Shown here piece by piece: positions 11,164 through 21,039 of a stretch of DNA of 64,000 nucleotides. Under the pieces are notes generated by a model, which searched no databases, had not been told where the DNA came from, and was given only the letters and a program-made list of their open reading frames with translations. Location: the NCBI GenBank assembly GCA_964036155.1, contig OZ038423.1:36781249-36845248 (forward strand), in the 5' to 3' direction. The position numbers and the translations under genes were made by a program. Each line of letters opens with the position of its first letter. Positions within the stretch are counted from its first letter, which is position 1. This DNA is from Diploscapter coronatus. Its lineage: Eukaryota; Nematoda; Chromadorea; Rhabditida; Rhabditidae.

Positions 11164-14100
11164 TCAAGGTGAAGTGATTGTCGAAAGTAGTGAAAACATC
11201 CAGAGACGAAGGTCGATTCATTGCGTCAAACTCCCAGCATTGTCGGATCTAAACTTGTATGTTTATTACTGGTTGCATGCATATTTGAAAACGAATACGA
11301 ATTACAGAATGACAGAATGGCAAGTCTCTTTCTTCTGAATGTGCTTTAATTAACCTTGTCATTTTGTCAACGCAACACTTCCAGAAAATGGCAAAGCAAT
11401 AAATAAACGACAAAATCAAGACTTCTCAAAGCTCGGCCCGCAGAAAAAGTGCATCTTTTCGGGAGAAGAAAAGAAGACCTACTCTTACTCTCAATATCGT
11501 ACGCTATTATTTCTGCGGATCAAGTTTTGAGAAGTCTGGACAAAATGAAAAAAAACTGAGAATGCCTTTCTTATTCATCTAAATTTGTAGTCCTCCAATA
11601 ATCAGTTTGATTTTCTAATACAATATAGAAATAAGCGCACAAATTGACTTACCGTATTATAAGCGATGTCATCAGACGTGGCAGGTCTCTCCAATCGATT
11701 TCCAGCTTCTAGCCAGCGATACAGCTCGTCGCCGGTCTTGATTTCTGAAACCAGTTGTGTTTATACGAATGAACTTCAGAAAAATCTTCAAAACCAATAA
11801 ATCACGGCATTGCAGCGTGTAAACTTTTCAATACCATGGGAAAAATCATTGTGATTTTTTCAAAGTTTTCATATTGCAATGATGTTGTAATAAATCGCCA
11901 TTCTAAAAAGGTCAACTACTTGGATAGAGTCTGTCTCCCTTGGTGAGAATTTCATAAATGACCACTCCATAGCTCCAGATATCGGATTTGGCAGAGAATC
12001 GTCGTTCTCGAATCACTTCTGGCGCAGCGTATTCAGTTTGAACGGGTGTCATCACATCGCCGTAGATTTCAGACTCTCCGTATGCCAACCTCTTCGCTTT
12101 ACGGAAACCGCCGATCTGGACATTTAAAAGATAAAAATTGAAAGCAGAAAAACATCTGCAAAACAAAGATAAAAGTCATAAAAGTGAACCTTGACAAGCG
12201 GACAGAACGGCGGCCGATCCATGACAAAGATGTGCTTGGCCTGCAGATTGCCGTGAATTATTCCTTCCTCTTCCAAATAGACCAGTCCATTCGCGATCTG
12301 TCCAGCCATATCGACGACATCCTGCCAGCTGCCCGCGTTTGTTTGCAAGTGCTTGATCAGATTCCTGTTCATCGAGTCGTAAACTAGTCGATAGGGCGGA
12401 GTCAGAATGGTCCAGGCTCGCAAATAGACGATATTCTGGTGCGATATATGGTTGAGAATGTTGAGTTCTCTAAAAGAAGTGATACCGAAAATGAGTTTTG
12501 TGTGGTCATCGTTGAGTAAATTATGTCAAAATTTATCTAAGCTCTTCATCTATAATTAATAAAGGGTTAGGTCGGGTAATTTAGTTGAAGTAATCTTCTT
12601 TATAAGCAGATCATTTAGGAAAAAAAACTTTAGTCTATCATTTCTTAACTCTAACCCTATGAATAGAGTATTGGCTATGAAATCTTGAATTTTAAAAAAC
12701 TGAAACCGTACTCTCTGATAGAAGATTCTGAAATAGGATCATCTTCGAAGCACTGCTTCACAACCACGTCCATATTCTTTCTGCCGGTCAAAACTCCACT
12801 GTAAATATCGTAGTGTCGACTTTTGTGGAAATGCGTCAGATTCGGCAGAAAGTCGGGTCGAATCTCTCGAGACATGGCGATTTCGTAAATGCCCAGATCC
12901 AATTCTTGTGCTTTGTGATAGGGTTTTTGCAATTTTAGCTCCGACACTTCGCTATCGTCTTGACTATAGTTGCGCTCTGAAAAAGTTTCTTCAAAGTCGA
13001 TAGAAAAATTACAATTTTGGCAAAAGATAAAAAAATATTTTTAAAAAATCACGAATGTGAAAGATCTATTTTGAAAAAAATATTTCGTTATAGTATTTGA
13101 TTTTTCTTTCTGATTCTTCAAATTGGCGTTATTTCTGAGTTAGTCTCTTGAGAGGTTCAAACAGTTTTACCTATTTAGTCACATGGTTTCTTTTAGAACT
13201 ATTTAGGCATTTCAGGTTTTCAAAATACAATTACCGTAGTAAAAGTCGATGAGCAGCGACAGCGCGGGGAAGTTTCGATTCTCTGCATGGAATACGAATT
13301 CTCCGTGTTCGTTCTCGGTGATTTTGTAGCTGTGAATGGCGCCGCCTTGTCGGACCATCAGCACATAGCTGTCCCCGTTGCAAAGTCGCACTGCGAAAGA
13401 ACCATCTCCATTGCCCTCGCTCATCAATTCATTCTCGATCATTATTCGAGAACGATCTCCTGCGTACCAACTGAATTTCAAATATCACTTGAAGAATATG
13501 ATTGACCTCTTACTGTTGTTGATCAGTTGTTCTCGTTAAAAAGGTAGCAGGAACTAGACCTTCGGAACTCGTCCACAGGGATTTGACCTTGTAATGGCTG
13601 TTACTGAAATGAGCATTTTATATTATCTCAGCTCATAGATTTGAAATTGATGGAAATTCGTATTCATTTTCTTGTCTGGATATGTGTCCGAGAGTTTATT
13701 CCAATTTAGAATTTTTTAGAAGTAATTATGATTTTTTTTAAACCTTATTCAATCTCATCCCTAATCAGATTTTCAAACTTACTTTCCTCCGTTTATCACC
13801 AGCGGTTCCCCCTGTCGAACAGAAATCTCCCCTTCTTGTTGCGCTTCATAATTTGCACGGACGATGACTTCCTGAGTGACCGAGTGTCGGAAGGTGTGCA
13901 CCTCGTGCTGGTGATGCTGGTGCTCTTCTTCATCGACTTCTCGAGGCTCTTCGGGAATTTCTCCGATAGGATACAGCAACTCTGTAGCCATTTCTTCTCG
14001 GTTGTCTGAAGAAAGAAAAACATCGAGAAAGATGATTTTTTCACGAACTTCTAAAATTAACGACTAAATCCTGCAGCGTATTGAATTTCTTGTAATCTCC

Positions 14101-17100
14101 ATCGATATGAAATCCCCCATTCAGCCCTTTGGCATGTTTGATACCATAGTGCTTTATTCCTAGAAATTAACGTTGATTGATCAGACAAACAATGAAATCG
14201 GACCGTGCTCGGCCTTGAGACTCAAGGCGAACATAGACTTGTCAGAAGGGCGGATCAGATACGTTCCGACTGGGGTAGAGTGCATCAATTCTTCGGCTTC
14301 CTGAAAGAAAATTAGTTTATCTCTTCGAAATTCCGGATTGAACTGCTTGGATGTTGAGAAAGCCGATTTTGAGTTTGTCTTGGATATTATTCGAATAATT
14401 TTCTGTTTCGACTGTAGTGGCTATTTGGATTATTCACGATTTCACAACATCGCAACCCATTTTATAGTTAGTTTTGTGTTTGGAGTTTTTGCAACAACTT
14501 TGAAAAAATCTGATAAAAGGGTTGCGAGGGGTCCAGGTTGTCGCTGTAGTTTCATACTGAATAATCAAAACATTACCTGTCGACCACAATGTCGGTAGAA
14601 GTTCTCATGAAGGAAAGTCGGCGTGAGACATTCGACCGGCACGTGACCCTTGACGCCTCCTGTTTTCGACAAACATGTCCACATAACCTCGCCTCTGAAT
14701 CATTTGGAAGGTTGATCTTTATGAGGATCTCGGAGTTTACGGTTTTTCATGAATAACTCGAACTTCGTCCAGGAAATGCACTGTCAACTCATCGTCGTTT
14801 CGTGAATTGTGCTCATAAATTACGGCGTAGAGCAGGTGCTCAGATCCTGAAATTTAAAATAAGAAATGACAAATTTTGAAATGCAAATGACAGACTTATT
14901 GTCGATCCAAATCCATCGTAGAGTTTATCAGAAAGCATCGTTTTACGATCACAGTCAGTTTAAGGAATTGTTGGAAATCGACTTTTAGGGCTTATTCGAT
15001 TGGAAATTTAGTGATAGATCCTTATCAAAGTGCCAAATTTTATTCACCTCTCATGCTTTTCCCTTCATTTTTAGCGATTAGAAAAGCGTTTGCATTGTTG
15101 ATGAATTTTAGAGTCCGCGTATGCGATAATTTTTCTGCTAGGAAAATGTTAACCGTCATTTCGCGAGAGGCGGAATTTAAGCTGCTATTATTCACGGAGA
15201 TTTTACAAGGGATAAGAAAATTCGTGTTACGTTTCCTATCAGTGCGGACAGGAATTAGATGTTTTACTAGCTTTTCCCCTCCTTTTGTTGCCAGTTTTGT
15301 TGAAAGATAAGAGCGGTGGAATGTGAAATTTCAAAACAGGCATTTTTATTGAAGAGAAAATCCAGAATTAGTATAAATGTGATCAAGAATTTTCTTCTCA
15401 CAAATTTAATTATAGAGCACATTTATGTTAGCTTCTGGTTAACTAATTTTTGTTCATACCTGAGCCAGCATAAGGATCGTAGAATTCGAGAGAATCTCGC
15501 CATTCAACCTCGTACTCTTCCGATTCTTCATATTCTTCTTCGTCTTCGAATTCTGTGGGCTGCACGTCAATGATAATTTCTTGTACCTCTTCTTTCACTA
15601 TAGTCAACGGCTCGTACGGCAGGTCTGAGGTTTAAACAAATTTGAAAACGCTAAAATAGACGTTTCGAAAATCATTCAGTACATCAGAGATTTTGGCAGA
15701 GCAGAAAAATCTCCGCTGCACTGTAGACCGGTCATCGCATTACACTGCCAATACCTCCGCAGTTCGTTCACTATTCCTTTGGAGAGTTCATTCCCGTTTT
15801 TATTATTTTGATTATGATCATTTCTCATTAAAAACGAATGGATATTCAAGTGAGTCGATTTGGACTGTCTTTCCTTCGAAAAGTACATAAATTACCTGGG
15901 TTGTAAAACTCGAAATGGACGACGATTTCGGGCTCAACATGTCTGACACTCGGTTGACTTTCCTCAGACGAATAACTTTCTTCGCTCTCCGAATACCTTT
16001 CCTCGTAAGCCTGATAGCCGGGCACATATTCTTGGAACGACTGATATTCTAACTCCTCGTATTGCAGTGTTTCCTCGGGTACCATATCGTAGTGAGTTTG
16101 ATTCTGCTCTGTTTCTGTTTGCACCTCTACTGGAGTATGTCTTTCTGCATAGCCCTCAAAGCCAGGTACACATTCGTGGAATGAATATCCTACAAATTCT
16201 TCATAGAATAGCTCTTCTTCGGGTACCACATCATAGTGAGTTTGATTCTGTTCTGTTTCTGTTTGAACCTCTACTGGAGTATGTCTTTCTGCATAGCCCT
16301 CAAAGCCAGGTACACATTCGTGGAATGAATATCCTACAAATTCTTCATAGTGCAACTCTTCGGGTTCGTGAATTTCTTCATCGTCAATAGTAGCAAAATC
16401 GTCTTCATGGATGACTTCTTCATAGGCAACAACGTCGTATTGTTGTTTGGCTGTCGATGTCGTCTGGCGTTCATGATGATGAGTTTCAACGTCTACAGAT
16501 CGTTCATTCAGCGACGTCGGTCTTTCTATTCGAGTGATTTCTGTTTCGTCGATTGAATTCTAAAAATCCGGAATTGAAAAAGAAACAACTTCATGGAGCA
16601 CATGAACTTTCTGACAACATGAAAAATCAATTTCTAATCCAAACCTATCTTCCTTTTTCAATTCCTACTCACATTTGATTTTTCACTTCATGCCTTCAAA
16701 CAATAGTGTCTTTAAGAAAAACAAAAAAACATACTCCTCCTCGGTGAGTGGGTTGTGGTCGAGGCTGTTCATGGATGACATGCTGCTAAAATTATAATTT
16801 ATTGAACAAGATAGCAAACATGACAAGACTTCGCTTCTCGATTCATGCGCGTTGTGTTGTTTCTTCGGAGAATCGATTATTTTGATGCAACAGCAGTACC
16901 ATTCCTCGATATCAGTCTGAAATTTAATAAAATAAAAGTTTTGAAGAACAGATATGGATCGTTGACGCATGCAATAAATAAAATGTCCCATTTCATTGGA
17001 GTATCACTTTGAAGTATGAAAGGAAGAAAAACTAGGCAATGTAATCATCATTATTCTTTACATGAATTTTTTGAAGTTCAATTTTTAAAAACTTGAGCCA

Positions 17101-17227
17101 GAATTTAAAATTCAGTTCTTGTCTCTTATTCCTAGCTCAATCAAATAACCTGCGGTTTATTATCGTTTTGATTCGCTTCCGGCTGCATATTTGTGATTTT
17201 GATTTGACAACAGCAAGCGTTGCCCAT
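11159..17227 (-). CDS. Gene A: SH4-SH3-SH2-SH3-SH2-pseudokinase (Src-family-like), 982 aa
   Basis: Exons in transcript order: 17227-17150, 16916-16830, 16785-16735, 16559-15896, 15624-15460, 14846-14741, 14694-14577, 14300-14204, 14159-14049, 14005-13783, 13603-13514, 13470-13235, 12976-12712, 12469-12190, 12115-11920, 11744-11653, 11248-11159 (2949 nt, in phase). The start MGNACCC fits N-myristoylation plus Cys palmitoylation; an in-frame TAG lies just upstream. A second Cys cluster (WYCCC) is in exon 2. Residues 73-348 are an acidic Tyr/Glu-rich linker. Domains: SH3 about 349-412 (LLYAVIYEHN, GHVPVECL); SH2 414-500 (GTYLIRPSD, IKHYGIKH); SH3 535-590 (GEISVRQGEP, SEGLVPATFL); SH2 597-675 (GSFAVRLCNG); kinase-like 700-982. 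VVVK lysine and alphaC EEL are present, but HRD is HGN (about 836), DFG is GFR (about 860), and no glycine loop remains. APE (AAPEVI) and SDIWSYGVVIYEI are kept. It ends right after the alphaI region, without a Src-type C-tail tyrosine. I infer a membrane-bound phosphotyrosine scaffold. Confidence 0.88.
16078..16365 (-). repeat. 144-bp (48-residue) in-frame tandem repeat in gene A linker exon
   Basis: Two adjacent, nearly identical 144-bp units inside exon 15896-16559 encode 48-residue repeats. Each contains YEEFVGYSFHECVPGFEGYA and a TEQNQTHYD motif; a diverged third partial copy (YQSFQEYVPGYQAYEERY) follows. Each repeat carries several Tyr in acidic context, candidate phosphorylation/SH2 sites. 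Copy B has only one diverged unit (GEFQSHSFSERVPGYQAY), so the repeat is copy-specific. Confidence 0.9.
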
Positions 17228-17309
17228 GCGCTACTGGATAGACTAGAAATCGATTCTGAGAATAAGGAAGACGACCGCTTGACGGGTGCAGTTGGTTCTG
17301 ATAAGATCG
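17228..17309 (-). promoter_or_regulatory. Leader exon of gene A with splice acceptor
   Basis: TTCTTTCAG ends at 17310 on the minus strand and is followed by 82 nt of leader before ATGGGC. The same arrangement stands upstream of gene B (30126 onward). An upstream in-frame TAG two codons before the ATG fixes the start. The leader also has another open frame conserved between copies (RSYQNQLHPSS), but it is simply the leader read in a different frame and stops shortly after. Confidence 0.5.
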
Positions 17310-18672
17310 CTGAAAGAACGCAATAAAGGGATTAATTATTGCAGGTGGCAGACAGGAAAGAATTGAATTGCGGGGACATTCAATAAATTGTTATAGGTTG
17401 AAAATTGAAATAATTTTTTCTAACATAATCCCCTGACCAGAGATAGGGAATAAGATGAAGTTGCTGAATTCTACTTTTAGAGCTTTCATGAAAAATTCAT
17501 CAACTTTGAGTCTGGAAAATTCGTACAGTTCATGTAATTTTTAGGATTACAGTTTTGATGAAGAACAACTAGCGAACTTTTCAAATTCATGGCTAGAAAT
17601 TGCATGTTTTTTTCAAAATGCCAAATAACTAATTATAAAGAAAAGATAGTCTAGAATCACGAAAGAATTCTTGCGCTCTTCACCCGCTTTGTTGAGTCAT
17701 TGAGCGCAAAGCAAAGCACTCTTAGATGGCAAGCAAAATGCTCTGCCCAAACTGATAACTCGATGATAAGTCTCTGACAATGGAAAATTGAGAGTAAGAA
17801 GAAAAAGAAGAATGTAATGAAGGGAGGACATTAACACACGATTTACTATGCCCAGAGAGGGATCATTGACATGAGAAAAACATTTATTTTCAGTCATTAC
17901 TAATTAAAAATAGGGATCCACACCTGTATTTGTTACAGATATATATATGGTATTTGAGTCAGGCTCAAATATATACAGAAAGAAACCAGAGCATCATAAG
18001 GAATTAGATACTAGATAGATTTAAAAGGACGACCGTTTTTGTTGGGCTCATAGAAAAAGACACCGGGTAGCTCGGTTGCGCCAAGAATTAGAAAAACGTC
18101 ATCGGTTTTCCTAATTCCTAGAACATTGAATGCAAAGGCTTCGAAATTTAACAAAGTTATCTATCTGAAACTCCTTCGGCTTGAATTTCAAAACTCGTTT
18201 CAGAAATTTGCTCACTCTTTATTTCTCTTTTTAATTATGAATTGGCTATCTGAAAACCGCATGGCATATGTTAAAAGTCTTTAAAGTTTTATTTTTGTTT
18301 GGAAACCGCGTGGCATGAGGAAAACACAAGACATGCAGTAATCTAGGCCATGACTCAGGCTAAAATCACATTATTTGGCAGCCTGGATAATTCGTAACCT
18401 GGAAGTTCGTAGTCTTCCAGATACTAGCTTCAGACTCATAACACACAGTACAGTAATTCAGGCAACAGATTCGGGATTGTAATTTTTCACAACCTTTTCA
18501 TTTCAACTCGTCTTTCAGGTTCTATCATTCGCTTCGAGTATTCTGGGCAAGCTTAAGCATATTTATTTCGTTCATTCATCAAATTCGGCCAATTCGAGTC
18601 ATAAAATCTCGGAAATCAATTAAAAGAGCCCGTAAATAGTCGAAAATTAGCACATCCTATATCCATTATTAT
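17310..18672. other. 5' flank of gene A, no coding sequence
   Basis: The part up to 17890 is shared with the 5' flank of gene B. Beyond it lie a short palindrome (TTTGAGTCAGGCTCAAA near 17955), the tag GGGCTCATAGAAAAAGACAC (18045-18064, also at 23531), and a small hairpin formed by AAGAATTAGAAAAACG and its imperfect complement. No gene is recognised. Confidence 0.5.
17824..17890 (-). promoter_or_regulatory. Conserved upstream block of gene A, putative first leader exon
   Basis: A stretch containing ATGTCAATGATCCCTCTC and then a donor-like GGGCATA|GTAAAT is strongly conserved with 30730-30790 (donor GTAAGT) while the surroundings drift. I read it as an untranslated first exon spliced to the leader acceptor, or a promoter-proximal element. 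It would bring an upstream ATG (MSMIPLWA). Confidence 0.35.
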
Positions 18673-20620
18673 TTTTCTTCAATTTCATGTATGGTTACAT
18701 TAGGATCTAAAGGATCTTTGATAATCTGTCGAATCAATAGAAAACTCGATAGTAGTTCAAGGAATCTGACAGAAATAGAGGTTTTCGAGATGTCTGATTC
18801 CAGAAGTACGTTATAGCCCCCAAAATCGCCTGTAAAAATGGACTACTCCATCATATCCAACTATTCTAGAGGCCTATAGGCCATTACATCCATCTCTGGA
18901 GTCACTGGGCTCACTCATGTCCCCAAAAATTATGAAACGTTCGTTATAAGACATACTCGAGCGGCCGTATTAATCCAGAATATATACGAAACAGGTCGTT
19001 TATAGTCTGCATTTCATCTGTGGTATCAATACTCCAAATATTAGTCTTCGATCACCGCATTCGGATATGCCTAGTTGCGTTATGGGGCACGACTGGAATT
19101 AGTCATTTCGAAAAATAACAAATTGCCTACTTTCAAATCATGTAAGCATATTTTCGCGGAAATTTCTCTACGAATTAACGTAGAATTATATTAATTTCCA
19201 TAAATAATCGTTGAAAATCCGAAAAAAATAGTTCCAGAAATAAGAAAAATTCGCGGCCTGCAGCGAGTACGAATTTATCGGCCTGACTCGCGTCCAATTT
19301 CGACCTAATTCCCTGTGATAGACTGAACTATTCGAGAAATCATCTGAAATTTTTTTAGAATGTATAGTTGGCATTCTAATGCGTCTTCAATCATCGAAAT
19401 TGGTAAAGATTCTAGTTGGTTAAAAAGTCGTAAAGTTTAGTAAGTTCAGTGCTGTACGTTTTGAAGTCTGCGTTGAATACCAACAAGTGGCATGCGAAAA
19501 AATCGATAAATAATCCAAGTTTAAGGTGTCTTTGAATAGTTCTGGTAGTTTTCGAACGGAATTTCAGCTCAGGGGCTTCAGAATTCGCCACGTCAGTTCC
19601 CTTATATAAGGACTTTGTACGTTTTCGATTTCTTCCTGAGTCTCAGAAGTGGCGCTCCAGACTAATTTCATATTCAATCGATGCCCATTGACGCCCTTCA
19701 ACTAGTTAGGCATATGAAATAACCTGAAATCGTGTAAAATAAAAACTTTTAGCAGAAGTCGGACAATTTTAAGAGAAAAATCGCGTCCCTGACATTCCCA
19801 CCTGCCCCGAGCGTTTCTCCTGACGAGTTCCTGTGCGTGTTCGGTCTCAAAATTCCATAAATTACTTCTACTTTGACATTTGAACGAGATAATAGGGTGT
19901 AATTAACTTTCTAATGTTTTAGTTGCGTTTTTCTGATCGACAGTAAATTTCTCTCCTTTTTGCTCGCTTCAATGCGTTCCATGTGAACGTCATCCACTTC
20001 TGCTTTTTGAGGGGACGGCACAAGGTAGCGTGTCTAAATAGGCATGAAGTTTAGAGAATAGATACCGTAGATGAAATACAGACCATATTCTAATGTCTGG
20101 GTACATTATTTCGAACAGTGCACTTTCCGAATATAGAGAATTTTTAAATCTTTCGCCACTTTTGAGATATTAGGTCACAAAATGACCCCATGGCTGACCG
20201 TCACATATCTAGATCATACCTCGATCCATAATATTAAAAGAAATAGATAGATACCATAGATGCAATAGAAGCTAAACTCGACTCGATTAAGTCATGTTCT
20301 GGGTGATTGCTGGCTTTTGTAACGGAGCTATTGTGAAGTATGGAAGATTTTGGAGTAATAAATGAGCCCAGTGACTCCAGAGATGGATGTATTGACCTAT
20401 AGACTTCTAGAATAGTAAGATATGATGGAATAGTCCATTTTGACAGGCGATTTGGGGGTCTATGACATACTTCTGGAATCACACCTCTCAAAAACCTCTA
20501 TTTCTGTCAGATCTCATGAACTTCTATAGTAATTCTAGGGGGTTCTGTTGAGGACAAGTGAAAATTTAGTACCTAGGGAAATCATACATGAAATTGAAGG
20601 AAATTAAGTGTAGGAGATAA
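18673..20620. mobile_element. Foldback/TIR element with arms of about 370 bp
   Basis: The left arm (about 18673-19040) and the reverse complement of the right arm (about 20235-20620) align over their length. Shared blocks include CAATTTCATGTATG, TCTGACAGAAATAGAGGTTT, CATCCATCTCTGGAGTCACT and TCACTGGGCTCA. The 1.2 kb interior has no open frame resembling a transposase. The element sits exactly between the two duplicated gene units. It is probably a non-autonomous DNA transposon; target-site duplications were not resolved because both ends are diffuse. Confidence 0.7.
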
Positions 20621-21039
20621 TTAGGCTAATTAGAATATCGGTTTGAGAGTTTTTGTTATTTTTTCAAAAGAAATAGTCGATAATTATTTGCATTGAGTAT
20701 TATAACGCGATCCAGTCAATTGGATAAAGGCAGCGCTAAAAACTTGTGAAAATATCAACGATCAGTTAGTATTATGACTTTTATAAGCAATTACATACTT
20801 TTGGTGCGCAATGACCGTCCCCCGGTATGAGCATGTGAAGCAGTTGAATGCTGTTTGAAAAATCAAGACTTTGCACTTGCATAAAAGTCGCTGTTTTTGT
20901 GTAATGAAAATTTTTGCAACGTTCAAGGAGCTTCATTGGAAGAAATTGAAACTACATCGGAAAGAAATAGGTTAGTTGAAAATTTAGAGATACTACTCTT
21001 CAAAGAAATAGGATAAGTCTAGAAAAAAGGAATTAAAAG

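Larger units (their letters stand above)
10931..17890 (-). repeat. Tandem duplication unit 1 (contains gene A)
   Basis: Alignable in the same orientation to 20826-30795. The match begins at GTATGAACATGTGAAGCAG (unit 2: GTATGAGCATGTGAAGCAG). It ends near GGGATCATTGACATGAG (17868-17884; 30769-30785). Unit 1 is about 7.0 kb and unit 2 about 10 kb. The excess in unit 2 is mainly a 1281-bp TA-flanked insertion, a 1488-bp TTAA-flanked insertion and extra copies of a two-exon cassette. Both units hold a complete gene, so this is a gene duplication rather than a fragment. Confidence 0.9.

Noticed and set aside
16731..16781. ATG at 16781 (MSSMNSLDHN...) and the parallel MTPRDNLNRN frames at 29090, 29395 and 29702 as alternative first exons
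   Set aside because: The same exons read in the other frame (phase 0, donor GTATGT) join the SH4 and linker exons cleanly. The MTPR frame needs the poor donor GTTTTTT and leaves the preceding exons unused.
17093..17326. Open frame containing RSYQNQLHPSS, conserved between both copies
   Set aside because: It is the leader and SH4 exon read out of frame; it stops soon and has no acylation motif, whereas the ATGGGC frame does.
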